A DNA stretch of 13,165 bases from Bacillota bacterium (GCA_023415655.1 JAEZKD010000080.1:1-13165); one strand, 5' to 3'; positions 1 through 6,742 are shown, numbered from the stretch's first letter. Program-made: numbers and translations. The notes: generated by a model not told the origin, from the sequence alone.

Positions 1-70
1 TCCAATCGAAGAAGCATTAAAGCTGTTTGATCAATTAATTACGCAATTAGAAGAATTGATGAATGAATAA
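1..70 (+). CDS. C-terminal end of an unidentified protein (partial)
   Basis: An open frame enters from the left edge and stops at TAA 68-70. The 22 visible residues begin PIEEALKLFDQ and end in MNE; they are acidic and look like an amphipathic helix or short coiled coil. This is too little to name a family. There is a faint resemblance to the tail of the exonuclease VII small subunit, but it is not good enough to call. A hairpin terminator follows 15 nt after the stop, which supports this being a real gene end. Confidence 0.5.
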   Translation, partial: PIEEALKLFDQLITQLEELMNE

Positions 71-80
71 ATCATAGAAT

Positions 81-139
81 AAAAAAGAGCTATGGAAGCT
101 TTGATAAAATCTCAAAAGCCTTCATAGCTCTATCTTTTT
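81..139. terminator. Bidirectional intrinsic terminator between the edge gene and the subtilase
   Basis: Arms 86-102 and 115-131 pair over about 17 positions (AGAGCTATG with CATAGCTCT, then a partly mismatched extension with one G-U and one A-C). The loop is about 12 nt. Six A residues lie on the left (81-86) and a T-rich run on the right (133-139). Read on the minus strand the stem is followed directly by a T run, so it fits best as the subtilase terminator; it can also end the plus-strand gene at 70. Confidence 0.8.
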
Positions 140-175
140 CATTTTGCTTATTATCTCTTTCTACATAGAATCAAG

Positions 176-2368
176 TTATTTGACAACAACGAGAAACTTC
201 TTTACTAAACCACTGGTTGTCTTGATGGAGATAATTGAGCGACCAGTTGCTTTTGCATGAAGTGCTCCCCATTGACTCACACTTACGACGGAAGGATTGG
301 AGGAAACATAAAAGATCTTATCGGTTGTAGCACTAGGAGTATAAGTAATATCTATCTTATGGAGTTCCCCTGGTGATAGTGTGATTTCATTACTTGGTAA
401 GCTAATGCTTGTAATTGGATGTTGCGCAATGGATACAACATGTACTGCCTTATTACCTCGAAAATCAGTTACATAAATCGTATAATCTCCAGACTGATAG
501 AGTCGTAATGTATTGGAATCGTTCTTTATTGTTAACGTGGTTCCTAGGTAACCAGAGGCGAAATCCTTCACCGTACGAACGCCTTTTGCATATTTCACTG
601 TCTTAATGCCGGATAATTCATCAATTACTTTGATGTTAAGTGTAATGGAAGAGTTATCAAGCGCATAGTGGTAGGAGGAGGATACCAAAGGTGCTTGTGT
701 ATCATCTAAAACGTCATAGATGAGAGTGGATTCATTACCAGAGTAATCGCTCACATAAAAGGTGTAAGTTCCACCCTTATTCAACTCCAGTGTATTGGAA
801 GTAATGGAAGTTCCAAGAGTTCCGTTTTTGAAAGAAGAGGCACCTTTTGCACCAGAGAGATATCTAATGGTTCGAATACCAGAGCCACCTAGATCTTTAG
901 CATAGATACCAAGCATGATTTTATCTTTTTCATAATAGGTATTGATATCCAAGGTCGGCGCTTTTGTGTCAATTACTAAAGTAGAAAGTGACTGAACTAA
1001 GGTGAATGCATTTGGAATACCAGGCACTGATACCATTCCGTTAAGAGAAGGGATGGTTTTCGTATTTAGTAAAATAGTCTTCTTAACACTTTCAGGGCTA
1101 ATGTTATCCGTACATGAATATAGAATGGCAGCCAATCCAGTAATATGAGGAGTAGCCATGGAGGAGCCTGACATTGTTGTATAAGAAGAGCCTACTGTTG
1201 TACTTAGAATATCCATACCAGGTGCAGCAATGTCTACGGTCTTCTTACCATAATTTGATTTGGTTGTTAAAGAGCCATATTGATTGATAAAGGTAACAGA
1301 GATAACATTCGGAAGGTTATAATTGGCTGGGTAAACAGGGGTAGTGTCATTATTGTTCCCAGTATTACCGGCAGCAGTCACAAACAACATTGAGGATTCA
1401 GAGATTACTTGTTCTAAAGCCTTATTATAGGTCGTTGAACCCCAACTCATATTTACGATATCAGCACCCATAGTAGATGCATATTTGATTGCTAAAATTG
1501 CATCTGCTATGGTGCCTTTCCCCTTTGATCCACCATGGATCTTAAGCGCCATGATCTTGGTATCAACATTAGAAGCTACACCTGCAATACCAACCTTATT
1601 ATTAGCAGTCGCTGCGATAATACCTGCGATGTGAGTACCATGGTCATCGCTATCCTCTATAGCAGCCTTGATTTCTTCGGTATCTGCATCCATCTCATAG
1701 TGACAAATCGTATTGTCTTTGTTATAAAAATCCCAACCAAAGATATCATCGATATAGCCATTCTTATCATTATCAATACCATCATTCGGTATCTCACCAG
1801 AATTCACCCACATAGCATCGACTAAATCCTCGTGATTGTTGTCAACTCCAGTGTCTATAATTGCAACTACAACTTCTCTTGTATCTACGGTTTCTTTATT
1901 ATATATGGACCAAGCCTCTGGTATGTTCATATCCATATCATTGGTGGAGTATACATTGACTAAATTTTTCTCAATCAACTGCCCATAGTAGCCTGGATTA
2001 TGTAATGCCCATTGAGCTTCGGAATAGGAATCATCCGTATAAGATAACTCAATACTTGTATTAAAATCGATTGCACTTATTTCTTCTCTTTTGGATAAGT
2101 CATGATGCACCTTTTGCGCGGTGATAGAGTCGATTACTGAAAGTAACATGAAGTTATCATACTCGTTCTCAATGCAAATATTGGTTTCATACAAAGAGAG
2201 AATGGCTTGCTTTTCATCAGCTGATACATCTTGATTCCATAGGATGACCAGTTCCTTACTTTGCTCCTTTCTTTGCTCCTTGTTTTGCGTTGTTGGTTGT
2301 GGAATGAGAAAGAAAGAAAGAACGAGAGCAAAGGTAGAATATTTTATTATTTTACCAAAAATTTTCAT
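176..2368 (-). CDS. Secreted S8 subtilisin-like serine protease with Big2-type C-terminal domain
   Basis: This is a 730-residue extracellular endopeptidase of the subtilase family. An N-terminal signal peptide (about 1-28: positive start, then a hydrophobic core ALVLSFFLIP) is followed by a propeptide-like region (about 38-115). The catalytic domain (about 140-460) has the full set: Asp172 in IDTGVD, His243 in DDHGTHIAG, oxyanion Asn335 in TAAGNTG and Ser403 in GSSMATPH. An Asp/Asn-rich insert (about 190-213, GIDNDKNGYIDD) looks like a metal-binding loop. Two homologous beta-rich repeats follow (about 472-555 and 560-647, sharing SGI.T..Y and Y.IYV.D..GN patterns), then a Big2-like domain (651-730). 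I see no LPXTG motif, lipobox or C-terminal membrane anchor. The start is supported by an AAAGGAG site about 10 nt upstream. The gene is divergent from the AraC-type regulator, which may control it. Substrate unknown. Confidence 0.93.
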   Translation of the reverse strand: MKIFGKIIKYSTFALVLSFFLIPQPTTQNKEQRKEQSKELVILWNQDVSADEKQAILSLYETNICIENEYDNFMLLSVIDSITAQKVHHDLSKREEISAIDFNTSIELSYTDDSYSEAQWALHNPGYYGQLIEKNLVNVYSTNDMDMNIPEAWSIYNKETVDTREVVVAIIDTGVDNNHEDLVDAMWVNSGEIPNDGIDNDKNGYIDDIFGWDFYNKDNTICHYEMDADTEEIKAAIEDSDDHGTHIAGIIAATANNKVGIAGVASNVDTKIMALKIHGGSKGKGTIADAILAIKYASTMGADIVNMSWGSTTYNKALEQVISESSMLFVTAAGNTGNNNDTTPVYPANYNLPNVISVTFINQYGSLTTKSNYGKKTVDIAAPGMDILSTTVGSSYTTMSGSSMATPHITGLAAILYSCTDNISPESVKKTILLNTKTIPSLNGMVSVPGIPNAFTLVQSLSTLVIDTKAPTLDINTYYEKDKIMLGIYAKDLGGSGIRTIRYLSGAKGASSFKNGTLGTSITSNTLELNKGGTYTFYVSDYSGNESTLIYDVLDDTQAPLVSSSYHYALDNSSITLNIKVIDELSGIKTVKYAKGVRTVKDFASGYLGTTLTIKNDSNTLRLYQSGDYTIYVTDFRGNKAVHVVSIAQHPITSISLPSNEITLSPGELHKIDITYTPSATTDKIFYVSSNPSVVSVSQWGALHAKATGRSIISIKTTSGLVKKFLVVVK

Positions 2369-2430
2369 AAAAAAAGAGCTCCTTTATTAAGGCAAAGTGA
2401 ACGCCATGTGGTATAATCACATACAGAATG

Positions 2431-2458
2431 ATGATAACATAATCTGTATAGAAAACAA
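2431..2458 (-). promoter_or_regulatory. Possible promoter of the subtilase gene
   Basis: On the minus strand a TTGTTT (2453-2458) and a TATCAT (2431-2436) are separated by 16 nt, about 60 nt upstream of the subtilase start. The match to sigma-A consensus is moderate, and other AT-rich pairs in this 192-nt divergent region could serve instead. Confidence 0.3.
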
Positions 2459-2526
2459 TCATCGTTTTAAACAAATTTTAAGTTGTTTTAGTGGCAGTTA
2501 TATGTCAAAATATAAAATATTGGTAG

Positions 2527-2548
2527 AATTTACGATATTTACGTAAAT
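2527..2548. promoter_or_regulatory. Direct-repeat/palindrome candidate operator before the AraC-type gene
   Basis: ATTTACG occurs twice, at 2528-2534 and 2537-2543, and the second copy lies in a perfect 12-bp palindrome, ATTTACGTAAAT (2537-2548). It ends two bases before the GGAGG of the regulator gene. AraC-family proteins often bind direct half-sites, so this could be an autoregulatory site; that role is inference. Confidence 0.35.
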
Positions 2549-2560
2549 ACGGAGGATACT

Positions 2561-4105
2561 ATGAAATTTTTAATTGTAGACAGTAACATGAATTCATCTC
2601 GCAACTTGGCTGCAATCATAGAAGAAACAGTACACGAGCTAGAATACATCGATACTGCAAATACATATAATATGGCAATTAATCTCTTTGAAAAAAATCG
2701 TTATGACCTTGTATTCATCGCGCTCCAATTTCGTGGAGGGGATAGGATTACATTGATTCATGGCCTACAAAAGAACTATAGTAGCGTTCATATCATTGTT
2801 TATGGTGAAGAATATACGGCAGAGGATTATCAAGAACTAATTCAGCTTCAAGTACTTGATTTATTAGAGGTGCCATTTCAAAAGGAAAAGATAGACCGAT
2901 GCTTTGCACGTTTTTTTGAGGAGCGAACGAAGCAGAGAATGAAGTTAATCTCAGATCGTGAAAATCTTGCACAGCAAGCCAATGAGTTAATTGAATTTTC
3001 TTTTATCTATTCGGTTTTATTTAATGGAGATTTGAATTGGGAATGGAAAAGGTATCAGTATTTACTTAATATTAGTGGGTCTGGATATGTCATATATGTA
3101 TCCTTGGATAAAAATCAGGAAGAAAAGTCATTACCATATGAACGATATGCAAAATTGATTAAGAAGGGGGTAACCGCGGGATACAAGAGTATCATTGGAA
3201 AAGAGGCTACCAGTAGAATCGTTATTTTTGTTATGGCAAAGTATGGTCTAGAACGAGATCGTAATACAACAAGAACAGAGAAAATTCGATATGGAAAGTA
3301 TATTCAAAGAGTATTCAAGGATATGTTTGGGTTAGATGCGAAGATAGGAATAGGAGGGGAAAAGTCAATTGAAAAACTTCCAATCTCTTATGAGGAAGCG
3401 TTGCGAAATGTAAGATTTGATAACGCTAGCATGAATTCAAAGCATGTAATGGTCTGCGAGGAGGATGGCTTCTATAGCCAGTTGGAGCAGAAATTCTTAA
3501 CAGACATTAGAGAAGGAAGCCAAGAATCGATGAATAGCTTCTCATCGCTCTTAGATCTTATGAAGAATTATAATCTGACGGATAAGAAGAACAAAATTTT
3601 AGAGCTTTTAGTTATGGCATCGCATATTGCTCGATATGATGGGAAGAATGAGAGTGAATATACCAACTATATGGAACTTAGCAATCAACTCTATCATATG
3701 GGCGAGGAGAATATGAATGCTTGGGCCTTGAGAAATGTAAGCTATATACTCAAGTCAATTCGAGATTATCAAGGTGCTAATTCGTATGGTGATATCAGAA
3801 AAGTATTAAGATACGTTGACACTCATTATGATGAAGACATTACACTAGAAGAAGCTGCTGGGATTATGAGCCTGAGTCCACAATATTTTAGTCGAATCTT
3901 CAAAGAGCAATCAGGAAGTACATTTGTAGATTACTTGACGAACGTTCGTATGAAAAAAGCGAAAGAATGGCTTGTTTATTCTTCGGATACTGTGCAAGAG
4001 ATTTGTTTTAAGGTTGGATATAAAGATCCGAACTATTTTGCAAGAGTGTTCAAAAAAACAGTAGGCATTACCCCAAAGCAGTATAAAGCACAAAAAATTA
4101 AATAA
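2561..4105 (+). CDS. YesN-like AraC-family regulator with a degenerate receiver domain
   Basis: This 514-residue protein is a cytoplasmic DNA-binding regulator. Residues 1-120 fold-match a response-regulator receiver (FLIVDSN at the start, YDLVFIALQF in the middle, LLEVPF near the end). The phospho-acceptor Asp is Ala54 (codon GCG at 2720-2722), the conserved Thr/Ser position reads Gly82, and the Lys before PF is Val104, so canonical phosphorylation looks impossible. The middle (about 140-400) resembles the degenerate GGDEF-like region of YesN/CdaR-type regulators, with IGIGGEKSIEKLPISYEEAL. Residues 409-514 form an AraC DNA-binding domain with two helix-turn-helices (about 428-452 and 477-502, the latter with VGYKDPNYFARVFKK). 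GGAGG lies 6 nt before ATG. No partner histidine kinase is in view. No convincing terminator separates it from the rpmG promoter 22 nt downstream. Targets unknown; the divergent subtilase is the obvious candidate. Confidence 0.9.
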   Translation: MKFLIVDSNMNSSRNLAAIIEETVHELEYIDTANTYNMAINLFEKNRYDLVFIALQFRGGDRITLIHGLQKNYSSVHIIVYGEEYTAEDYQELIQLQVLDLLEVPFQKEKIDRCFARFFEERTKQRMKLISDRENLAQQANELIEFSFIYSVLFNGDLNWEWKRYQYLLNISGSGYVIYVSLDKNQEEKSLPYERYAKLIKKGVTAGYKSIIGKEATSRIVIFVMAKYGLERDRNTTRTEKIRYGKYIQRVFKDMFGLDAKIGIGGEKSIEKLPISYEEALRNVRFDNASMNSKHVMVCEEDGFYSQLEQKFLTDIREGSQESMNSFSSLLDLMKNYNLTDKKNKILELLVMASHIARYDGKNESEYTNYMELSNQLYHMGEENMNAWALRNVSYILKSIRDYQGANSYGDIRKVLRYVDTHYDEDITLEEAAGIMSLSPQYFSRIFKEQSGSTFVDYLTNVRMKKAKEWLVYSSDTVQEICFKVGYKDPNYFARVFKKTVGITPKQYKAQKIK

Positions 4106-4127
4106 ATTTGGGCGTTCAAAAAAGTAT

Positions 4128-4156
4128 TTGACGAACAAAATAAATTATGATATAGT
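4128..4156 (+). promoter_or_regulatory. Sigma-A promoter for rpmG-secE-nusG
   Basis: TTGACG (4128-4133) and TATAGT (4151-4156) are separated by exactly 17 nt. Transcription would start near 4163, giving a 5' leader of about 140 nt before rpmG. Confidence 0.85.
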
Positions 4157-4174
4157 TAAACAGCTATGGAAGAG

Positions 4175-4273
4175 GTCTTTTTTTTATGCTTAAAAATAAA
4201 AAAGACTGTTTTAACACATGAATAAGGCAAGATTGGCAAATCGGCATATTTACCAATTATAGAAGCTTTATTC
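4175..4273 (+). promoter_or_regulatory. Structured 5' leader of rpmG (two predicted stem-loops)
   Basis: The first stem pairs GTCTTTTTT (4175-4183) with AAAAAAGAC (4198-4206). The second is two-tiered: GAATAAGG (4220-4227) pairs with CTTTATTC (4266-4273, one G-U), and inside it ATTGG (4232-4236) pairs with CCAAT (4253-4257) and AAAT (4238-4241) with ATTT (4248-4251). No T run follows, so it is not a terminator. It ends about 16 nt before the GGAGG of rpmG and may modulate translation. I do not recognise it as a known leader family. Confidence 0.5.
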
Positions 4274-4302
4274 ACCACGAAAAATTAACGGAGGTGGAAG
4301 TT

Positions 4303-4452
4303 GTGCGAGTAAAAATTACATTGGCATGTACAGAATGTAAACAACGTAATTACAACACTACTAAGGAAAAGAAAAACCATCCTGACAGAATGGAAACTAA
4401 GAAGTATTGTAAGTTCTGTAAATCACACACATTACACAAAGAAACTAAATAA
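4303..4452 (+). CDS. rpmG: 50S ribosomal protein L33, zinc-binding form
   Basis: This small gene starts with GTG and encodes 49 residues, the normal length for bacterial L33. GGAGGTGG lies 6 nt upstream (4290-4297). The protein begins RVKITLACTEC after the initiator and has two CxxC pairs, Cys9/Cys12 and Cys36/Cys39, so this is the zinc-ribbon (C+) paralogue and not the zinc-free version used during zinc starvation. L33 sits in the large ribosomal subunit near the tRNA exit site. It is first in the rpmG-secE-nusG transcript, a common Firmicutes order, with secE 35 nt downstream. The GTG start is chosen because it gives the conserved N-terminus and correct spacing to the ribosome binding site. 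Confidence 0.96.
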   Translation: MRVKITLACTECKQRNYNTTKEKKNHPDRMETKKYCKFCKSHTLHKETK

Positions 4453-4487
4453 TTGATACCTTTGTATTCAGGAAGGAAAGTGAGATT

Positions 4488-4700
4488 ATGGGAGAAATAA
4501 CTGCGAATACTACAGAAAAGACTCCAAAGAAAAGCTGGTTCAAAGGTCTTAAATCTGAGTTTAAGAAGATTATCTGGCCAGACAAAGAATCACTTGTTAA
4601 ACAATCAACAGCTGTTGTTGTCATAACAATCATCCTTGGTATCATTATTGCACTTGTAGATCTGTGCGTAAATTATGGTATTAAATTCATTTTAGGATAG
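4488..4700 (+). CDS. secE: Protein translocase subunit SecE
   Basis: SecE is the small essential clamp subunit of the SecYEG channel in the cytoplasmic membrane. The 70 residues match the short single-span Gram-positive form. A charged N-terminal stretch leads into the amphipathic family motif LKSEFKKIIWPDKESL (21-36, with the Trp30-Pro31 pair), followed by one transmembrane helix (about 39-59, TAVVVITIILGIIIALVDL). AGGAAGG upstream sets the ATG. The gene lies between rpmG and nusG, the standard arrangement, with nusG starting 9 nt after its stop. Confidence 0.96.
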   Translation: MGEITANTTEKTPKKSWFKGLKSEFKKIIWPDKESLVKQSTAVVVITIILGIIIALVDLCVNYGIKFILG

Positions 4701-4709
4701 GGTGATTAT

Positions 4710-5228
4710 ATGTCAGAGGCGAATTGGTACGTTGTTCATACCTACTCGGGTTATGAGAATAAGGTAAAAGCCAACATTGAAAAAACAATCGAAAACAGAA
4801 AGCTTCAAGATCAAATACTCGAAGTTTCGGTTCCTATGCAGGATGTTGTCGAGGTGAAGAACGGTGTTAAGAAAAAGGTTCAGAAAAAGCTATTCCCAGG
4901 ATATGTCCTACTTAACATGATCATGAATGATGATACATGGTATGTAGTTCGTAACACTAGAGGGGTTACAGGCTTTGTTGGACCAGGATCTAAGCCAGTT
5001 CCACTAACCGACTTCGAGATGAAGAGCATGGGTATTGCGAAAGAAGAAGTACACATTGATTTTGCTGTAGGCGATACCGTAACGGTAGTATCCGGAGTGT
5101 GGGAAGATACTCAAGGAGTCATCAAGGCAATCAATCAGCACAAGCAGATCGTAACTATCAATATCGACATGTTTGGTCGTGAAACACCTGTTGAGATTAG
5201 TTTCACAGATGTAAAGGTAGAAAAATAA
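4710..5228 (+). CDS. nusG: Transcription termination/antitermination factor NusG
   Basis: NusG binds RNA polymerase and influences pausing, termination and coupling to ribosomes. The 172-residue protein has the two usual domains. The NGN domain (about 5-110) contains NWYVVHTYSGYENKV, LFPGYVLL (61-68) and RNTRGVTGFVG (81-91). The KOW domain (about 118-172) contains FAVGDTVTVVSG and ends with MFGRETPVE (154-162). No insertion or truncation is seen. GGATAGGGTG, overlapping the secE stop, serves as ribosome binding site, so translation is probably coupled to secE. A 115-nt hairpin-rich gap without terminator separates it from rplK, so readthrough into the L11-L1 genes is expected. Confidence 0.97.
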   Translation: MSEANWYVVHTYSGYENKVKANIEKTIENRKLQDQILEVSVPMQDVVEVKNGVKKKVQKKLFPGYVLLNMIMNDDTWYVVRNTRGVTGFVGPGSKPVPLTDFEMKSMGIAKEEVHIDFAVGDTVTVVSGVWEDTQGVIKAINQHKQIVTINIDMFGRETPVEISFTDVKVEK

Positions 5229-5230
5229 GT

Positions 5231-5278
5231 CGTGAGGTACTCACGCAAAGGAACTTGAAAAGTCCGAAATGTTCGGAC
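5231..5278 (+). promoter_or_regulatory. Two perfect hairpins between nusG and rplK
   Basis: CGTGAG (5231-5236) pairs with CTCACG (5240-5245) across a GTA triloop, and GTCCGAA (5262-5268) pairs with TTCGGAC (5272-5278) across ATG. Neither is followed by a T run, so they are not intrinsic terminators. The second hairpin ends one base before the L1 site at 5280. They may be RNA processing sites or help fold the L1 mimic; the role is not shown by sequence. Confidence 0.55.
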
Positions 5279-5279
5279 A

Positions 5280-5322
5280 GTGGGAGGGTAAATAGGTCGC
5301 CTATTGCTCCCGGTAAAACCAC
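5280..5322 (+). promoter_or_regulatory. L1-binding mRNA site upstream of rplK
   Basis: The RNA folds as an outer helix GTGG (5280-5283) with CCAC (5319-5322), an asymmetric internal loop with GGTAAAA on the 3' side, an inner GAGGG/CTCCC-type helix and an apical hairpin AATAGG-TCG-CCTATT (5291-5305). This reproduces the GUGGGAGG...ACCAC architecture of the L1-stalk base in 23S rRNA, which ribosomal protein L1 uses for translational feedback in the L11-L1 operon. The rplK Shine-Dalgarno (AGGAGGT, 5329-5335) lies 6 nt further on. Confidence 0.75.
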
Positions 5323-5343
5323 AATTTTAGGAGGTATGCTATC

Positions 5344-5772
5344 ATGGCAAAGAAAGTTACAGGTTATATTAAATTACAGATCCCTGCTGCAAAGGCAACA
5401 CCAGCACCACCTGTTGGTCCAGCACTTGGTCAGCACGGCGTAAACATTGTACAGTTCACAAAGGAATTCAACGCAAGAACAGCAAACCAGGAAGGTATGA
5501 TCATTCCTGTTGTTATCACTGTTTATGCAGACAGAAGCTTCAGCTTTATTACAAAGACTCCTCCAGCAGCAGTATTGCTTAAGAAGGCTTGTAATTTAAA
5601 ATCCGCTTCTGCAACTCCTAACAAGACTAAGGTTGCTACAATCAAGAAGTCTGAAGTTCAGAAAATCGCTGAATTAAAGATGCCTGATTTAAATGCTGCA
5701 TCCATCGAAGCTGCAATTAGCATGATTTCTGGTACAGCTAGATCTATGGGTATCACTGTAGTTGAAGACTAA
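5344..5772 (+). CDS. rplK: 50S ribosomal protein L11
   Basis: L11 forms the GTPase-associated centre with 23S rRNA helices 43/44 and is the thiostrepton target region. The 142-residue length is standard. The N-terminal domain carries PPVGPALGQHGVNI (22-35), the proline-rich loop where thiostrepton binds; the KTPPA hinge is at 71-75. The C-terminal rRNA-binding domain has TKVATIKKSEVQKIAELK and ends ARSMGITVVED. AGGAGGT lies 8 nt before ATG. Codon use is biased in the highly expressed style (many GCA/GCT, AAG, GTT). The gene is cotranscribed with rplA and probably repressed by free L1 through the site just upstream. Confidence 0.98.
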   Translation: MAKKVTGYIKLQIPAAKATPAPPVGPALGQHGVNIVQFTKEFNARTANQEGMIIPVVITVYADRSFSFITKTPPAAVLLKKACNLKSASATPNKTKVATIKKSEVQKIAELKMPDLNAASIEAAISMISGTARSMGITVVED

Positions 5773-5818
5773 TCAATAAGTGGTTTCGATTTCGAAACTG
5801 CGCGATGTTTATAAATAT

Positions 5819-5845
5819 GTGGGAGGGCAATCCCGATAATACCAC
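5819..5845 (+). promoter_or_regulatory. Second, minimal L1-binding site abutting the rplA Shine-Dalgarno
   Basis: GTGGGAGGG (5819-5827) and TCCCGATAATACCAC (5831-5845) give the same outer GTGG/CCAC helix, the same asymmetric loop (GATAATA) and a GGG/CCC inner helix, but capped by a short loop and not by an extended hairpin. AGGAGGT of rplA begins at 5847, one base after the site, so bound L1 would directly cover the ribosome entry point. A separate hairpin, GTTTCG-ATTT-CGAAAC (5783-5798), lies upstream, echoing the arrangement before rplK. Confidence 0.75.
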
Positions 5846-5858
5846 TAGGAGGTAAATC

Positions 5859-6551
5859 ATGAAAAGAGGAAAGAAATATACTGATGCCGCTAAACTTATC
5901 GATAGAAGTACTCAGTACGATGTAGATCAGGCAATCAGCTTAGTAAAAAAATCAGCAGTAGCTAAATTCGATGAGACAATCGAAGCTCATATCAGACTTG
6001 GTGTAGACGGACGTCACGCTGACCAGCAGGTTCGTGGTGCGGTAGTATTACCTCACGGAACTGGTAAAACTGTTCGTGTTCTTGTTTTTGCAAAGGGCGA
6101 TAAAGTTGCAGAAGCTCAAGCAGCAGGTGCAGATTTCGTTGGTGGCGATGAATTAATTCCAAAGATTCAGAATGAAGGTTGGTTTGAATTCGACGTTGTT
6201 GTTGCAACACCAGACATGATGGGTGTAGTTGGTCGTCTTGGTCGTGTACTCGGACCTAAGGGCTTAATGCCAAACCCTAAGGCTGGAACAGTTACTATGG
6301 ATGTTACTAAGGCTGTAAACGATATCAAAGCAGGTAAGATCGAATACAGATTGGATAAGACAAACATTATCCACGTGCCAGTTGGTAAGGCTTCCTTCAC
6401 AGAGGAACAACTCGCAGACAACTTCCAAGCGCTTATGGGTGCAATCAACAAAGCTAAGCCAGCAGCAGCAAAAGGTCAGTATTTAAAGAGCGTTACAATC
6501 GCATCTACTATGGGACCTGGTGTAAAGCTTAACACTAACAAATTAGCTTAA
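5859..6551 (+). CDS. rplA: 50S ribosomal protein L1
   Basis: L1 binds the mobile 23S rRNA stalk at the E site and helps release deacylated tRNA; free L1 also represses its own operon by binding mRNA. The 230-residue length is typical. The N-terminus MKRGKKYTDAAKLID matches the family, and the L1 signature region contains LGPKGLMPNPKAGTV (131-145). Domain order is the usual split domain I (both termini) around domain II (about 68-160). The gene follows rplK by 86 nt, a gap occupied by a second L1-site mimic. No terminator is visible after its stop; a new promoter for rplJL begins 9 nt downstream. Confidence 0.98.
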   Translation: MKRGKKYTDAAKLIDRSTQYDVDQAISLVKKSAVAKFDETIEAHIRLGVDGRHADQQVRGAVVLPHGTGKTVRVLVFAKGDKVAEAQAAGADFVGGDELIPKIQNEGWFEFDVVVATPDMMGVVGRLGRVLGPKGLMPNPKAGTVTMDVTKAVNDIKAGKIEYRLDKTNIIHVPVGKASFTEEQLADNFQALMGAINKAKPAAAKGQYLKSVTIASTMGPGVKLNTNKLA

Positions 6552-6559
6552 TTTGGTGA

Positions 6560-6588
6560 TTGACACTAAAATAGATTTATGATACAAT
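6560..6588 (+). promoter_or_regulatory. Sigma-A promoter for rplJ-rplL
   Basis: A consensus TTGACA (6560-6565) and TACAAT (6583-6588) are separated by 17 nt, just after the rplA stop. Transcription would start near 6595, directly upstream of the L10 leader, so rplJL can be expressed independently of rplKA. Confidence 0.9.
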
Positions 6589-6594
6589 CATTAT

Positions 6595-6709
6595 CGTTGT
6601 GATGAGTGATCATCATGACACTGCCGAAGACAGTAGGTGCCGTTATGGCATAAGGTGAAAACGCCTACCGAGGGATAATTAATCAAGCACTATATGCATG
6701 ACTAATACT
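6595..6709 (+). ncRNA. L10 (rplJ) leader RNA
   Basis: The region matches the L10 leader seen in Firmicutes. A CTGCCGAAGACAGTAGG segment (6621-6637) is matched by CCTACCGAGGG (6664-6674), with GTAGG/CCTAC pairing and a kink-turn-like GAAGA internal loop. Inside is a small hairpin TGCC-GTTA-TGGCA (6638-6650); upstream is TGATGA-GTGA-TCATCA, closing around 6600-6616. The L10-(L12)4 complex binds such leaders. AAGACA (6627-6632) can also pair with TGTCTT in the terminator (6718-6723), which would allow an antiterminator form. Confidence 0.8.
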
Positions 6710-6742
6710 CTGCCTCTTGTCTTTGACGAGAGGCAGTTTTTT
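6710..6742 (+). terminator. Intrinsic attenuator of the L10 leader
   Basis: CTGCCTCTTGTC (6710-6721) pairs with GACGAGAGGCAG (6725-6736) as a 12-bp stem with one G-U and a TTT loop, followed by six T (6737-6742). It lies between the rplJL promoter and rplJ, so it acts as a conditional attenuator and not as an operon end. Bound L10-L12 complex would be expected to favour termination. Confidence 0.88.

Noticed and set aside
1..70. Exonuclease VII small subunit (xseB) C-terminus
   Set aside because: EEALKLF is suggestive, but the following residues do not match the family and only 22 residues are visible.
176..260. Cell-wall sorting signal at the subtilase C-terminus
   Set aside because: There is no LPXTG-like motif, hydrophobic span or basic tail; the protein ends in a Big2-type domain.
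4106..4127. Terminator for the AraC-type gene
   Set aside because: Only a weak TCAAA/TTTGA pairing exists here and it overlaps the rpmG -35 box; no stable stem with a T run was found.
5262..5278. GTCCGAA/TTCGGAC hairpin as a terminator after nusG
   Set aside because: No T run follows, and it leads directly into the L1 site, so transcription probably continues into rplK.
5255..5443. Open frame of 62 codons across the nusG-rplK gap
   Set aside because: It runs through the L1-site RNA and then out of frame over rplK, with no matching ribosome binding site or family resemblance.
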